Shown here piece after piece: positions 1-11,110 of a DNA stretch of 48,932 nt. The position numbers were made by a program, and so were the translations under genes. Source of the stretch: Roseburia sp. AF12-17LB (lineage in GTDB: Bacteria; Bacillota; Clostridia; Lachnospirales; Lachnospiraceae). A model generated the notes under the pieces. It did no database searches and was not told the DNA's origin. It saw only the letters and a list, made by a program, of their open reading frames with translations. Location of the stretch: NCBI RefSeq assembly GCF_003479605.1, contig NZ_QUHR01000014.1, forward strand, positions 1 through 48,932, in the 5' to 3' direction. Every line of letters begins with the position of its first letter. The stretch's first letter is position 1.

Positions 1-181
1 TCAGAAATCTAGCTTGGCTAAATATCCTAAAGTTTACTGTTTTAGGTCGCATTCTTCTATTAAATAGAGATGCTGTCCTGAATGATTTTGTAATCTTTTG
101 ATTACGTTTTTCTCAAAATCTTTCAAGGTTATTTCACTGTTCAGTTATCAAGGTTCTTTATTGTATCTCTCAGACACAACT
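1..181 (-). other. rRNA operon leader (partial, runs off left edge)
   Basis: Transcribed leftward from the promoter at 187-215. On the minus strand it holds short runs such as AACCTTGATAACTGAACAGT, a kind of sequence common just before 16S genes in Clostridia. No protein gene is present. The 16S gene itself would lie beyond base 1 and is not seen, so the rRNA assignment is inferred from the leader and the strong promoter. Confidence 0.6.
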
Positions 182-186
182 CATTT

Positions 187-215
187 AGTATAACATCTTA
201 TTTCTTATCTGTCAA
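187..215 (-). promoter_or_regulatory. Strong sigma-A promoter, probably rrn
   Basis: On the minus strand there is a perfect -35 TTGACA (215-210), a 17-bp spacer and TATACT as -10 (192-187). It points toward the left edge into the rRNA-type leader and lies downstream of tRNA-Ser, so it is not the tRNA promoter. Confidence 0.75.
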
Positions 216-218
216 CAA

Positions 219-259
219 CTTTTTCCAAAAAAAATAAATTTCTTTATTCTTGGAAAAAG
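219..259 (-). terminator. Inverted repeat after tRNA-Ser
   Basis: A perfect 10-bp inverted repeat, CTTTTTCCAA / TTGGAAAAAG, with a ~21-nt A+T loop lies directly after the 3' end of tRNA-Ser and before the rrn promoter. It could terminate the tRNA transcript, although the stem is A+T-rich and weak. Confidence 0.4.
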
Positions 260-347
260 CGGAGAAAGAGGGATTTGAACCCTCGCGCCGGTTGCCCGAC
301 CTACACCCTTAGCAGGGGCGCCTCTTCAGCCTCTTGAGTATTTCTCC
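260..347 (-). tRNA. tRNA-Ser(GCT)
   Basis: An 88-nt gene on the minus strand. The acceptor stem is GGAGAAA/TTTCTCC with discriminator G at 260. The anticodon GCT is at 313-311 in the loop CTGCTAA, followed by a long class II variable arm and a T-loop with TTCAAAT. The CCA end is not encoded. It reads AGC/AGU serine codons. Confidence 0.95.
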
Positions 348-473
348 ATATCTGAACTTTCCAAATAAATATGATGTTGTCTGCGTACATGACGCATAGA
401 TAATAATACTAAAACTATTTCACTTTGTCAATCACAAATTCAAATTATTTTTCACTTATTTTTTTAGAGCATT

Positions 474-1031
474 TTAAAGCTGGACTTTCTTATATTTTTC
501 TATTGCTGTTTCATAGAGGTTGTTGCCATCTCTGTCTATCACAACTATTACCGGGAAGTCTTTTACTTCCAGCTTGCGGATGGCTTCCGCTCCCAAATCT
601 TCATAACAGACAATTTCTGATTTGGTAATACATTTAGAAAGAAGCGCGCCTGCCCCGCCGATTGCTGCAAAGTACACTGCCTTATTACGGATGATGGCAT
701 CTATGACTCCTTTGGAACGTTTTCCTTTTCCAATCATTGCCTTTTCACCCAAATCCAATAGGGTTGGTGCATACTTATCCATACGGGTTGCAGTGGTCGG
801 ACCTGCGGAACCGATTGGTCTTCCCTCTCTTGCCGGTGATGGTCCCATATAATAGATTGTGGAATCTAAAATATCTATCGGAAGTTCTTCTCCTCTTTCT
901 AAGACTTCCATCATTCTCTTGTGAGCTGCATCTCTTGCCACATAAATCGTTCCTGTTATGTATACATAATCTCCTGCATGAAGCTCTGCTGTCTTTTCTT
1001 CTGTTATCGGTGTTGTAATATATTTATCCAT
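474..1031 (-). CDS. fumB: Fumarate hydratase class I, beta (C-terminal) subunit
   Basis: A 185-aa protein of the fumarase/tartrate dehydratase beta family. With the alpha subunit it forms the oxygen-sensitive [4Fe-4S] hydratase that interconverts fumarate and malate in the cytoplasm. The conserved block GPSPAREGRPIGSAGPTTAT, at about residues 63-82, matches the substrate-binding region of the family, and a GGAGAL stretch follows. Length fits the two-gene form of the enzyme, as in many Clostridia and archaea. It is the last gene of a leftward run that begins at fumA; a GNAT gene separates the two subunits. The name fumB is used for the beta half; L-tartrate dehydratase beta (ttdB) is an alternative from sequence alone. 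Confidence 0.9.
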   Translation of the reverse strand: MDKYITTPITEEKTAELHAGDYVYITGTIYVARDAAHKRMMEVLERGEELPIDILDSTIYYMGPSPAREGRPIGSAGPTTATRMDKYAPTLLDLGEKAMIGKGKRSKGVIDAIIRNKAVYFAAIGGAGALLSKCITKSEIVCYEDLGAEAIRKLEVKDFPVIVVIDRDGNNLYETAIEKYKKVQL

Positions 1032-1091
1032 TCTATCACCTGTTCTTTCTATAATAAATAATGATATTTACCAGCTTTTATAATAAATCTA

Positions 1092-1604
1092 TTATAATGC
1101 CTTTTCGTAGCACCACCAGTCTTCTCCATAAAGATCCGATTCACCACATTTTGTAAAATTCAATTTCTGATAGGAACGCATTGCCCGTTCATTTGTCTTA
1201 CTTACCAGAAAATGCACACCTTTCATGCCACTTTTTTTTAATTCTTCCATGGTCTTTTGAATCATAACGCGTGCCATTCCACGATTCTGTTCTGTCTCTC
1301 TTATGACAAGACGAGCCAGCTCCGCAGATGGCTCTAACAGCTTCGACCAGCAGGTTAATGCATTTACTTCCGTATCTTCATCAATTGAAATTGCTCCGGC
1401 TATTTTATGGGCATTATCTTCTATTATAAATAATGCCTGATTTGCAAAATCTTTTGCAATGGTCTCCCGGCTTGGATATGTTTCATCCCAGGTGCAGCCT
1501 TCTGTTCCCATTACACTCTGGTATAAAGACAGTATTTCTTCTGTATTTTCCGGATGTGCCATTTTAAAATGATATTCTTTTCCTTCTATTACAATTGTGT
1601 TCAT
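1092..1604 (-). CDS. GNAT family N-acetyltransferase
   Basis: A 170-aa acetyl-CoA-dependent acyltransferase. Motif A for CoA pyrophosphate binding is visible as QNRGMARVM near residue 112, followed by the FLVSKTNERAMRSYQKLNF segment typical of the family's C-terminal half. The substrate cannot be read from sequence. The gene starts 1 nt after the stop of fumA and is followed by fumB, so it is almost surely co-transcribed with both subunits and perhaps translationally coupled to fumA. That placement hints at a role linked to the fumarase, for example lysine acetylation, but this is inference only. Confidence 0.85.
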   Translation of the reverse strand: MNTIVIEGKEYHFKMAHPENTEEILSLYQSVMGTEGCTWDETYPSRETIAKDFANQALFIIEDNAHKIAGAISIDEDTEVNALTCWSKLLEPSAELARLVIRETEQNRGMARVMIQKTMEELKKSGMKGVHFLVSKTNERAMRSYQKLNFTKCGESDLYGEDWWCYEKAL

Positions 1605-1605
1605 T

Positions 1606-2451
1606 TTAAATCTCCCTTACCACATGTCTGTTTACATGACAGCAGATGTTCACTGCCACCGGAAGTCCTGCGATATGTGTCGGGTATGTATTGATGTTTA
1701 CCTTTAAAGCTGTAGTTGTTCCGCCTAATCCGCCCGGTCCGATGCCTAACTTATTAATTTTATCTAACATTTCTATTTCCAGATTTTTTACATAAGGTAT
1801 TTCAGAATAGGAATCTACGCTTCTGGTTAATGCTTTTTTTGCAAGAATCGCACATTTTTCAAAGGTGCCTCCGATTCCAACGCCTACTACCATTGGCGGG
1901 CAGGCATTTGGACCTGCATCAGCTACTGCAGTCATGATGGCATTTTTAACACCTTCGATTCCTTCTGCAGGCTTCAACATGAAGACGCGGCTCATATTTT
2001 CACTTCCGAATCCCTTTGGTGCAACAGTCATTTTCACTTTATCGCCTGGCACAATGGAATAATGTATAACTGCCGGAGTATTATCTTTGGTATTTTCACG
2101 AATCAGTGGGTCTTTTACGACGGATTTCCGAAGATATCCTTCCACATATCCCTGACGCACTCCTTCATTAATGGCATCTTCTATAGCATCACCTTCAAAA
2201 TGAACATCCTGTCCAACTTCAATAAATACCACTGCCATTCCGGTATCCTGACAAATCGGAATCTGCTCTTTATCTGCAATTTCAAGATTATCCTGTAACT
2301 GATTTAATATTTTCTGTCCTAGTTCAGATTCTTCCGTTGCAGCCGCATTTTTCATTGCTGCATCCATATCCCTGGATAAATAATAATTTGCTTCAATGCA
2401 CATTTCTTTGATATTTTCTGTTATTTCACTTGTTTTTACTGTTCTTATCAT
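1606..2451 (-). CDS. fumA: Fumarate hydratase class I, alpha (N-terminal) subunit
   Basis: A 281-aa catalytic half of the class I fumarase, which carries the [4Fe-4S] cluster. Cysteines expected to hold the cluster are seen in PICQDTG (about residue 67), in GPNACPPMVVG (about 185) and in GGTFEKC (about 200). The family motif GIGPGGLGGTTTALKV lies near residue 237. The length is normal for the split enzyme. The gene lies 11 nt after a small membrane protein gene and just before the GNAT gene. With fumB it would feed or drain fumarate in a fermentative C4 pathway. Confidence 0.92.
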   Translation of the reverse strand: MIRTVKTSEITENIKEMCIEANYYLSRDMDAAMKNAAATEESELGQKILNQLQDNLEIADKEQIPICQDTGMAVVFIEVGQDVHFEGDAIEDAINEGVRQGYVEGYLRKSVVKDPLIRENTKDNTPAVIHYSIVPGDKVKMTVAPKGFGSENMSRVFMLKPAEGIEGVKNAIMTAVADAGPNACPPMVVGVGIGGTFEKCAILAKKALTRSVDSYSEIPYVKNLEIEMLDKINKLGIGPGGLGGTTTALKVNINTYPTHIAGLPVAVNICCHVNRHVVREI

Positions 2452-2462
2452 TTCTGTCTCCT

Positions 2463-2963
2463 TTAATGCATCTGTACTTCCGGTAAAATCTCATCGATAT
2501 CCATATAGTATTTTTTAAAATTATCCGGTCTTGTATAAATTTTTACCATATTATTTTTCATCATTCCCGCCGGATAAAAGAAAATGTTGCGGCTGTGAAA
2601 TGTATGGATGCAGCCATTCATATCCTGATATCTGGCATATATCACATAAGGGCATCTGCCATTTACGTTTACATTATAATTCATATCTATATTTGAAATT
2701 TCTGCCATAATGTAATAGCCGTTATCTACAATTTTCTTTAAGCTGCTTTTATTATTGTAATGCAATATCAAAAAAATGACACCAATCAGGAAAAAGAATA
2801 GTCCGGTTCCGCCAAAGATGAGTCCTAACATTTTAAAGGCTTCCTCTTTACCGGACTGTGTCAGAAAAAGGATTCCCATTATTAAAAAGACAGAACCCAG
2901 CCCTGCAAATATCCATCCTATTATCATGATTGCGCTTATCCCTGTTTTTATTTTCGGTTTCAT
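2463..2963 (-). CDS. DUF3592-like small membrane protein
   Basis: A 166-aa protein with two predicted membrane helices, at about residues 12-34 and 44-67, joined by a short loop. A C-terminal beta-rich domain follows, ending with VKIYTRPDNFKKYYMDIDE. That layout (two helices, then a domain closing in a Y-x-D-P/PDN-F-xxYY motif) resembles DUF3592 proteins, whose function is unknown. It lies 6 nt downstream of the CmpB-like gene and 11 nt before fumA, so the genes probably share a transcript. Confidence 0.6.
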   Translation of the reverse strand: MKPKIKTGISAIMIIGWIFAGLGSVFLIMGILFLTQSGKEEAFKMLGLIFGGTGLFFFLIGVIFLILHYNNKSSLKKIVDNGYYIMAEISNIDMNYNVNVNGRCPYVIYARYQDMNGCIHTFHSRNIFFYPAGMMKNNMVKIYTRPDNFKKYYMDIDEILPEVQMH

Positions 2964-2969
2964 ATTTTC

Positions 2970-3773
2970 CTACTTTCTTATATTGATTTTCTTTAATTTC
3001 TGCAAAATCTCGTTATGATGTTTTGATTTCATATCCGGGAATGCTTTCATCAGACGGCTGGATACTGCATTCTTTTTGGATAAAAGTTCATCATATTTAT
3101 GACGCAGATTTTCGAGTTTTTCTATCTTTTCTGCATGCCCTTCTTTAAATTCTGCAGATTTTTCCAGTGCTTCTTCTACATTTTCATAAATATTTTCACC
3201 AATCTGGTTGGACAATACTTTAATTTTTGCTGCAATATCATCCATTACCTTTAACCTGCGGTTGAACTTCACAATAGTAGATACCGTTACTACTACGTCA
3301 ATGGCAAATCCGGTCATTATAATTATAAGTAATACCACCCCCACAATATGCGGTATCAGATGAATGAATCCGTAAATAATCGGATGAATAATCAGCATAA
3401 TAAAGGTACATGCCAATCCCCAGAAAATTGAAAATTTCAGACATACATATCCCATTATATTAAAGGGTTTATCCGAGTAATCCCACCATTTATTATGAAA
3501 TACTTTTTCCATTACGAATCCTGTTATAAATTCCAGAACTGATGTCAATAGGAAGGAACCTAAATATAATATCAGTAAATTTTTCTTTAATGGTGTCAGT
3601 AACACAACCACGATTAATACTCCACATCCGTAAATTGGACAGTATGGTCCGTTCAAAAATCCTCTGTTTACAAAGATTCCCCTATCCAATGCTGCATATG
3701 ATACTTCGCTGCACCATCCAATAAATGCATAAATAATAAAAATCCATAGTACTTCATAAAATGTCTGTGGCAT
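2970..3773 (-). CDS. Putative ABC-transporter type IV / CmpB-like membrane protein
   Basis: A 267-aa protein with about five hydrophobic segments in residues 8-165. Its signature pieces are FIIYAFIGWCSEVSYAALDR near the N terminus, NRGFLNGPYCPIYGCG, and the KWWDYSDKPFNIMGYVCL block. These match the family annotated as putative ABC transporter permease (PF06541), which is common in Clostridia and whose role is unknown. The last ~80 residues are a charged coiled coil. It starts the run that continues into the DUF3592-like gene and fumA. A terminator separates it from gyrA upstream. Confidence 0.75.
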   Translation of the reverse strand: MPQTFYEVLWIFIIYAFIGWCSEVSYAALDRGIFVNRGFLNGPYCPIYGCGVLIVVVLLTPLKKNLLILYLGSFLLTSVLEFITGFVMEKVFHNKWWDYSDKPFNIMGYVCLKFSIFWGLACTFIMLIIHPIIYGFIHLIPHIVGVVLLIIIMTGFAIDVVVTVSTIVKFNRRLKVMDDIAAKIKVLSNQIGENIYENVEEALEKSAEFKEGHAEKIEKLENLRHKYDELLSKKNAVSSRLMKAFPDMKSKHHNEILQKLKKINIRK

Positions 3774-3798
3774 CTTTAATCCCCCATTATTTTTTGAA

Positions 3799-3836
3799 AG
3801 GGCGAAATCATGATACAGTGATTCCGCCCTCTTTTT
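3799..3836 (-). terminator. Terminator hairpin after gyrA
   Basis: AGGGCGaAATCA and TGATTcCGCCCT form a 12-bp stem with an 8-nt loop. It lies about 18 nt past the gyrA stop and before the next leftward gene. The longer T run is on the plus-strand side (CTTTTTTAT); on the minus strand the stem is followed by TTTC. Confidence 0.65.
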
Positions 3837-3847
3837 TATAAAGTTTT

Positions 3848-6442
3848 TTATTCTTCTTCGCTATCCTGCTCTGCGCGGTTAATTAATTCACCAAGCTCCT
3901 TGGATATCAGCTCTTCCTCCGATGCTGATGCATCTTCATCTTCTTCTACAATAACACCTTCTGGCTGTTTCGGCTCCGGAATATCATTTTCCATAATGGA
4001 TTTATCTTCTTTTACCTTAGCCATGCTGGCTACAGTTACTCCGTCATTTACATTAATCAGTTTTACTCCGGATGTTACTCTGCCCAAAAGTGCTGTTCCA
4101 TTTACCGGAATCCGAATGATGATTCCTTCTGTGGTAATCAGCATTATTTCGTTATCCTGATTTACGGCTTTGACACCGATGATATTACCGGTCTTCTCGG
4201 TAATCTTGTAGCACTTCACGCCTTTACCGCCACGGTTTTGTGGTGAGAATTCAGACATCAGGGTGCATTTTCCAAGACCTTTTTCAGATACAATCATCAG
4301 TGCATCACCCTGGGTATTTAACTGCATTCCTACGACTTCATCGCTGTCTGCTAAATTCATACCGATAACACCCATGGATACACGACCGGTGCTTCTTACA
4401 TCTGTTTCATGGAAACGGATACACTGGCCATATTTAGTTACTAAGATGATATCTTTATTGTTATCTGTCTTCTTTACTTCAATCAGTTCATCATCATCAC
4501 GAAGGTTAATTGCTGCAAGACCTGTCTTACGGACATTTGCATATTCGCAGATTGGTGTTTTCTTCACAATACCATTCTTGGTTGCCATAAAGAGGTATTC
4601 ACCTTCTTTGTATTCCTTAATCGGAATAACTGCGGTGATTTTCTCACCCGGCTGAAGCTGAAGCAGATTAATAATCGCAGTTCCTCTGGCTGTTCTTCCT
4701 GCCTCCGGAATCTCGTATGCTTTCATACGATATACTTTTCCGCTGTTGGTAAAGAACATCAGATAATGATGAGAGGTTGTCATGAGAAGCTCTTCGATAT
4801 AATCGTTCTCGATGGTCTCCATTCCCTTAATTCCTTTACCTCCACGATGCTGGCTGCGGAAATTATCTACACTCATGCGCTTGATATATCCTAATTTTGT
4901 CATGGTGATTACCGTATTGGTTACCGGAATCAGATCTTCCATGGAAATGTCATATTCGTCAAATCCGATAGATGTTCTTCTTTCGTCTCCATACTTATCT
5001 GCAATCAGAAGAATTTCTTCTCTGATAACACCAAGAAGCTTCTTCTCATCTGCAAGGATTGCTTTTAATTCTGCGATTCTTGCTACTAATTCCTTATATT
5101 CATTTTCAATTTTCTCGCGTTCCAGACCTGTCAGTGCACGCAGACGCATATCTACAATAGCCTGTGCCTGTGCATCGCTGAGTCCGAAGCGGTTCATTAA
5201 TTTTTCTTTTGCTTCCGGTGTTGTCTTACTTCCACGGATAATGGAAATTACTTCATCAATATGGTCTAAGGCAATCAGTAAACCCTCTAACAGATGAGCT
5301 CTTTCTTCTGCCTTGTTTAAATCATATTTCGTTCTTCTTGTTACAACTTCCTTCTGATGCATCAGATAGTAGTTTAACATATCAAGAAGATTTAAGACTT
5401 TCGGCTGATTATTTACCAGTGCCAGCATAATAACACCAAAGGTGTCCTGTAACTGGGTATGTTTATATAACAGATTTAATACTACGTTTGGATTTACATC
5501 ACGACGCAGCTCAATACAGATTCTCATACCCTGACGGTCTGATTCATCACGTAAATCTGTGATTCCATCAATTTTCTTATCTCTTACCAGCTCTGCAATC
5601 TTTTCGATGAGTCTGGCTTTATTTACCATATATGGAAGTTCCGTTACAATAATACGGTTCTTTCCATTGTTCATCGCCTCAATATTGGTAACTGCACGGA
5701 CACGAATCTTTCCACGGCCGGTACGGTATGCTTCGTTGATTCCGGTTGTACCAAGAATCATTCCACCGGTTGGAAAATCAGGTCCTTTTACAATATCTAA
5801 TAACTCTTCAATATCGGTTCCACGATCCTGCTCTACTTCATTATCAATGATTTTTACTACTGCATTGATAACTTCTCTTAAGTTATGTGGCGGAATATTG
5901 GTTGCCATACCTACCGCAATACCAGTTGTACCATTTACTAAAAGATTTGGAAATCTTGATGGCAGTACAACAGGCTCTTTCTCGGTCTCATCAAAGTTTG
6001 GCATGAAATCAACGGTATCTTTATTAATATCAGCAAGCATTTCCATGGAAATCTTAGAAAGTCTTGCTTCGGTATATCGCATTGCCGCAGCTCCGTCACC
6101 GTCTACAGAACCGAAGTTACCATGACCATCTACCAATGGATATCTGGTAGACCAGTCCTGTGCCATATTTACCAATGCTCCATAGATTGAGCTGTCTCCG
6201 TGTGGGTGATATTTACCCATGGTATCTCCAACAATACGGGCACATTTTCTATGTGGCTTATCCGGACCGTTGTTCAACTCTATCATGGAAAACAGTACAC
6301 GTCTCTGTACCGGTTTCAGACCATCCCTTACATCCGGCAAAGCCCTGGCTGCAATTACACTCATGGCATAGTCTATATAGGATGTTTCCATCGTTTTCTT
6401 TAAGTCTACGTCATGTATCTGGTCAAATATCTTGTCATCCAT
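3848..6442 (-). CDS. gyrA: DNA gyrase subunit A
   Basis: An 864-aa subunit that cuts and rejoins DNA in the A2B2 gyrase, which introduces negative supercoils. The N-terminal winged helix shows the catalytic Tyr in [11 protein letters not shown] (Y123). The GyrA box QHRGGKG in the C-terminal beta-pinwheel indicates a gyrase rather than topoisomerase IV. The quinolone-pocket region reads [12 protein letters not shown]. The residue matching E. coli Ser83 is Ser (S84) and the one matching Asp87 is Gly (G88). The protein ends in an acidic Glu/Asp-rich tail. The gene starts 12 nt downstream of gyrB and is probably in one unit with it. Confidence 0.98.
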   Translation of the reverse strand: MDDKIFDQIHDVDLKKTMETSYIDYAMSVIAARALPDVRDGLKPVQRRVLFSMIELNNGPDKPHRKCARIVGDTMGKYHPHGDSSIYGALVNMAQDWSTRYPLVDGHGNFGSVDGDGAAAMRYTEARLSKISMEMLADINKDTVDFMPNFDETEKEPVVLPSRFPNLLVNGTTGIAVGMATNIPPHNLREVINAVVKIIDNEVEQDRGTDIEELLDIVKGPDFPTGGMILGTTGINEAYRTGRGKIRVRAVTNIEAMNNGKNRIIVTELPYMVNKARLIEKIAELVRDKKIDGITDLRDESDRQGMRICIELRRDVNPNVVLNLLYKHTQLQDTFGVIMLALVNNQPKVLNLLDMLNYYLMHQKEVVTRRTKYDLNKAEERAHLLEGLLIALDHIDEVISIIRGSKTTPEAKEKLMNRFGLSDAQAQAIVDMRLRALTGLEREKIENEYKELVARIAELKAILADEKKLLGVIREEILLIADKYGDERRTSIGFDEYDISMEDLIPVTNTVITMTKLGYIKRMSVDNFRSQHRGGKGIKGMETIENDYIEELLMTTSHHYLMFFTNSGKVYRMKAYEIPEAGRTARGTAIINLLQLQPGEKITAVIPIKEYKEGEYLFMATKNGIVKKTPICEYANVRKTGLAAINLRDDDELIEVKKTDNNKDIILVTKYGQCIRFHETDVRSTGRVSMGVIGMNLADSDEVVGMQLNTQGDALMIVSEKGLGKCTLMSEFSPQNRGGKGVKCYKITEKTGNIIGVKAVNQDNEIMLITTEGIIIRIPVNGTALLGRVTSGVKLINVNDGVTVASMAKVKEDKSIMENDIPEPKQPEGVIVEEDEDASASEEELISKELGELINRAEQDSEEE

Positions 6443-6454
6443 CTATTCTTCCTC

Positions 6455-8386
<1,932 letters not shown>

Positions 8387-8398
8387 TCACGGATTATT

Positions 8399-9490
8399 TT
8401 ACATTTCATTTTTTTCACTTACTTTTCCGCTTATGACTTCAAATATTTTATCAATCTGGAAGCGGTTTCTTACAAATTCATCCAGACCGGTACAGGTAAT
8501 GACCGTCTGAATATCATGTATACTGTTAAGCAGATAATTCTGCCTGTTACTGTCCAGTTCGGAAAGCACATCATCTAAAAGAAGTACCGGTGTATCATGG
8601 ATACATCTTTTCACCAGCTCTATCTCTGATAATTTCAGTGATAAAGCAGAAGTTCTCTGCTGTCCCTGGGAACCGAATTTACGGATATCTATATCTCCGA
8701 TAAAAAAGGAAATATCATCTCTGTGGGGTCCCACGGAGGTACTGCAGTATTTTATGTCCTTTTCCTTTGCCCGGTTTAATTCATCTTCAAAAAAAGCTTC
8801 TTCGATATCCGGTTCATACGTCAGCGTCAGCTGCTCCCTGCCACCGGAAATGCTTTCATGGATGCCCCGGACAATTTCATTTAATTCTTCTACAAATCTC
8901 CGGCGCCGGCTGATAATCCGCCTGCCGTAAGAAATGAGCTGCATATCCCACACGGATAACGTATTTTCCAAATCCGGATGAAATACCATATCTTTTAACA
9001 GCTTATTGCGCTGATTTAAAACTTTATTATACTTGGTTAAATCAGAAAGATAAATTTTATCCAGCTGGCAGATTTCCGAATCTAAAAATCTTCTGCGCTC
9101 GGAAGGACCATTTTTGATAATATTTAAATCCTCCGGTGAGAAAAATACCATATTCAGCACACCGAAAAGCTCACTTGCCTTGCGGATTGGCACACCATTA
9201 ATGGCAATTCCCTTGGAACGGTTCTTCTTCAGATGCATATCAATCTGATAACTCATCTGATTTTTTTCTACCATAGTACGGATATGTGCCTCATTTTCAC
9301 CAAAACGAATCATTTCTTTGTCGCGGCTTCCCTTATGGGATTTCGTTGTTCCGCTGACATAAATGGATTCTAATATATTGGTCTTTCCCTGGGCATTGTC
9401 CCCATATAAAATATTGGTTCCACCGTCAAGATTCAGATTTAACTCTTCATAATTACGGAAATTCTTAAGTTCAATGGACTTTATTATCAT
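8399..9490 (-). CDS. recF: DNA replication and repair protein RecF
   Basis: A 363-aa SMC-like ATPase that loads RecA at gapped DNA with RecO and RecR. Walker A is GDNAQGKTN (residues 30-38), the signature region is FGSQGQQRTSALSLKLSE near residue 273, and Walker B is PVLLLDDVLSELD near residue 303. It overlaps the S4-domain gene by 4 nt, so translation is likely coupled. Confidence 0.97.
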   Translation of the reverse strand: MIIKSIELKNFRNYEELNLNLDGGTNILYGDNAQGKTNILESIYVSGTTKSHKGSRDKEMIRFGENEAHIRTMVEKNQMSYQIDMHLKKNRSKGIAINGVPIRKASELFGVLNMVFFSPEDLNIIKNGPSERRRFLDSEICQLDKIYLSDLTKYNKVLNQRNKLLKDMVFHPDLENTLSVWDMQLISYGRRIISRRRRFVEELNEIVRGIHESISGGREQLTLTYEPDIEEAFFEDELNRAKEKDIKYCSTSVGPHRDDISFFIGDIDIRKFGSQGQQRTSALSLKLSEIELVKRCIHDTPVLLLDDVLSELDSNRQNYLLNSIHDIQTVITCTGLDEFVRNRFQIDKIFEVISGKVSEKNEM

Positions 9491-9696
9491 TTTACAATCT
9501 TTATGGTTTCGCCCAAAGCTTCCACTACATCTCCATCATATAATTTCTTGCCACGCTGTACTTCAACTTCGCCATTTACCTTAACTTTTTCATCTAATAT
9601 TACGAGCTTGGCAGTGACTCCGGAGTCTACGACTCCGGCAGCTTTTAACGCCTGTCCCAGCTTAATATATTCATCCCGCAGCTTAATTTCCTGCAT
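9487..9696 (-). CDS. yaaA: S4-domain RNA-binding protein (YaaA/RlbA-like)
   Basis: A 69-aa protein made of one S4 fold (IKLGQALKAAGVVDSGVTAK, then VNGEVEVQRGKKLYDGDVVE). It is the standard small gene between dnaN and recF in Firmicutes. It probably binds structured RNA such as rRNA; the precise role is not established. Its last 4 nt overlap recF. Confidence 0.9.
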   Translation of the reverse strand: MQEIKLRDEYIKLGQALKAAGVVDSGVTAKLVILDEKVKVNGEVEVQRGKKLYDGDVVEALGETIKIVK

Positions 9697-9725
9697 GATT
9701 GCCTCTCTTCCTGCCTCTGCAAATC

Positions 9726-10838
9726 CTAGTTTGCAGCTGCATTAAAGTTTACCGGAAGAATCAGATAGATAAAGGTCTCATTTTCATCCCGGATAAAACA
9801 TGGTGCCTTTGGATTTACCATATAAAGGGTTACTTCTTCTTCATCAATGACACGAAGGGCATCGATAAAGAATTTCGGATTGAATCCAATTAAAATATCT
9901 TTTCCATCTTTGGTAATATCAATTTCTTCATTCATGGAACCAATGAAAGAATTGATTTTTAATTCCATCTTATCATCTGTTATATTCATGATAATCGGCT
10001 TCTTATCTCCCTCTTTTACTAAAAGGGTAGCACGGTCGATACAGTCTAATAATTCACGTTTGTTAATCTTAACCTTTGTCTCATAATCAGAAGAAAGCAT
10101 CTGTTCAATCTTAAAATACTCGCCTTCAATCAGACGGGAAACAACGGTGGTATTGCCAAATTCAAATACAATATGGTTGTCTGATAAATACATGCTGACA
10201 TCTTCGTCAGCATTTCCCGGGAGAATCTTGCTGATTTCCTGTAAAGTCTTTCCAGGAACAACCACTTTCTTATGCTCATAATTATTTTTCAGTTCTATAT
10301 TACGGATTGAAATACGGTGGCCATCCAGTGATACAACCTTTAAGCTGTTCTCATTGATTTCAAATAATTCTCCTGTCATCAGCTTATTATTGTCATTATC
10401 TGCAATAGAAAAGATTGTCTGGCGGATTACTTCTTTTAAAGTAAACTGTGAAATGCTGATTTCTTCATTTCTTTCAATATATGGAATATAAGAAAAATCT
10501 TCACCGGATTTTCCAATGATATTGAATTTTGCTTTTTCACAGGTAATGGTTGTCTTAAAGGAAGAGTCTGTTTCGATTACAACTTCATTATCCGGAAGCT
10601 TTCTTACGATATCAGAAAAGACTTTTGCATCTAATGCGATAATTCCTCTTTCTTCAATCTCTCCTTCTATTTTTGTTTCGATTCCAAGTTCCATATCATT
10701 GGCAGTTAATTTAATCTCACCGGCAGAAGCATCTATTAAGATACATTCTAAGATAGCCATGGTCGTTCTGGTTGGTACGGCTTTGGAAACAATGTTTACA
10801 CCATAAAGTAAATTTGATTTTGAACAGATGATTTTCAT
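9726..10838 (-). CDS. dnaN: DNA polymerase III beta subunit (sliding clamp)
   Basis: A 370-aa ring-forming clamp that tethers the replicative polymerase to DNA. The start MKIICSKSNLLYGVNIVSKA and the C-terminal PVNFNAAAN region fit the family. The start at 10838 is chosen over one 24 nt upstream because an AAAGGAG ribosome site lies ~11 nt before it, and the upstream start would overlap that site. The gene follows dnaA after a 272-nt A+T-rich spacer that contains DnaA-box-like sequences. Confidence 0.97.
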   Translation of the reverse strand: MKIICSKSNLLYGVNIVSKAVPTRTTMAILECILIDASAGEIKLTANDMELGIETKIEGEIEERGIIALDAKVFSDIVRKLPDNEVVIETDSSFKTTITCEKAKFNIIGKSGEDFSYIPYIERNEEISISQFTLKEVIRQTIFSIADNDNNKLMTGELFEINENSLKVVSLDGHRISIRNIELKNNYEHKKVVVPGKTLQEISKILPGNADEDVSMYLSDNHIVFEFGNTTVVSRLIEGEYFKIEQMLSSDYETKVKINKRELLDCIDRATLLVKEGDKKPIIMNITDDKMELKINSFIGSMNEEIDITKDGKDILIGFNPKFFIDALRVIDEEEVTLYMVNPKAPCFIRDENETFIYLILPVNFNAAAN

Positions 10839-11110
10839 GTTGTTCATAACTCCTTTCGACATATATAAATATAATATTTAAAAAGAAATTAAACGTCTTA
10901 TTCTTAGGGGATGTTAATAAGTGAATAACCTCTGCAACCCTTAATTCATAAGCATTTAAAAGAATTTTGTTACTGTATAACCTGTTTAAATGACTGCGGA
11001 TTGTGTCTTAATAAAAAGTGAATAAATTTTTATGTAAAGTTAACATAATTAGTTATCCAAAGCCATTCCACAGCTAGTTCACAAATTATAAACAGAACCC
11101 TGTGCATAAA
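10839..11110. other. dnaA-dnaN spacer with DnaA boxes, second oriC subregion
   Basis: A very A+T-rich gap with no gene. It holds a consensus box TGTGCATAA (11101-11109) next to the dnaA stop, a TTATCCAAA and several GTGAATAA sequences. In Bacillus, oriC is bipartite and flanks dnaA in the same way. The dnaN promoter must also lie here; I see no single outstanding -35/-10 pair. Confidence 0.55.
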
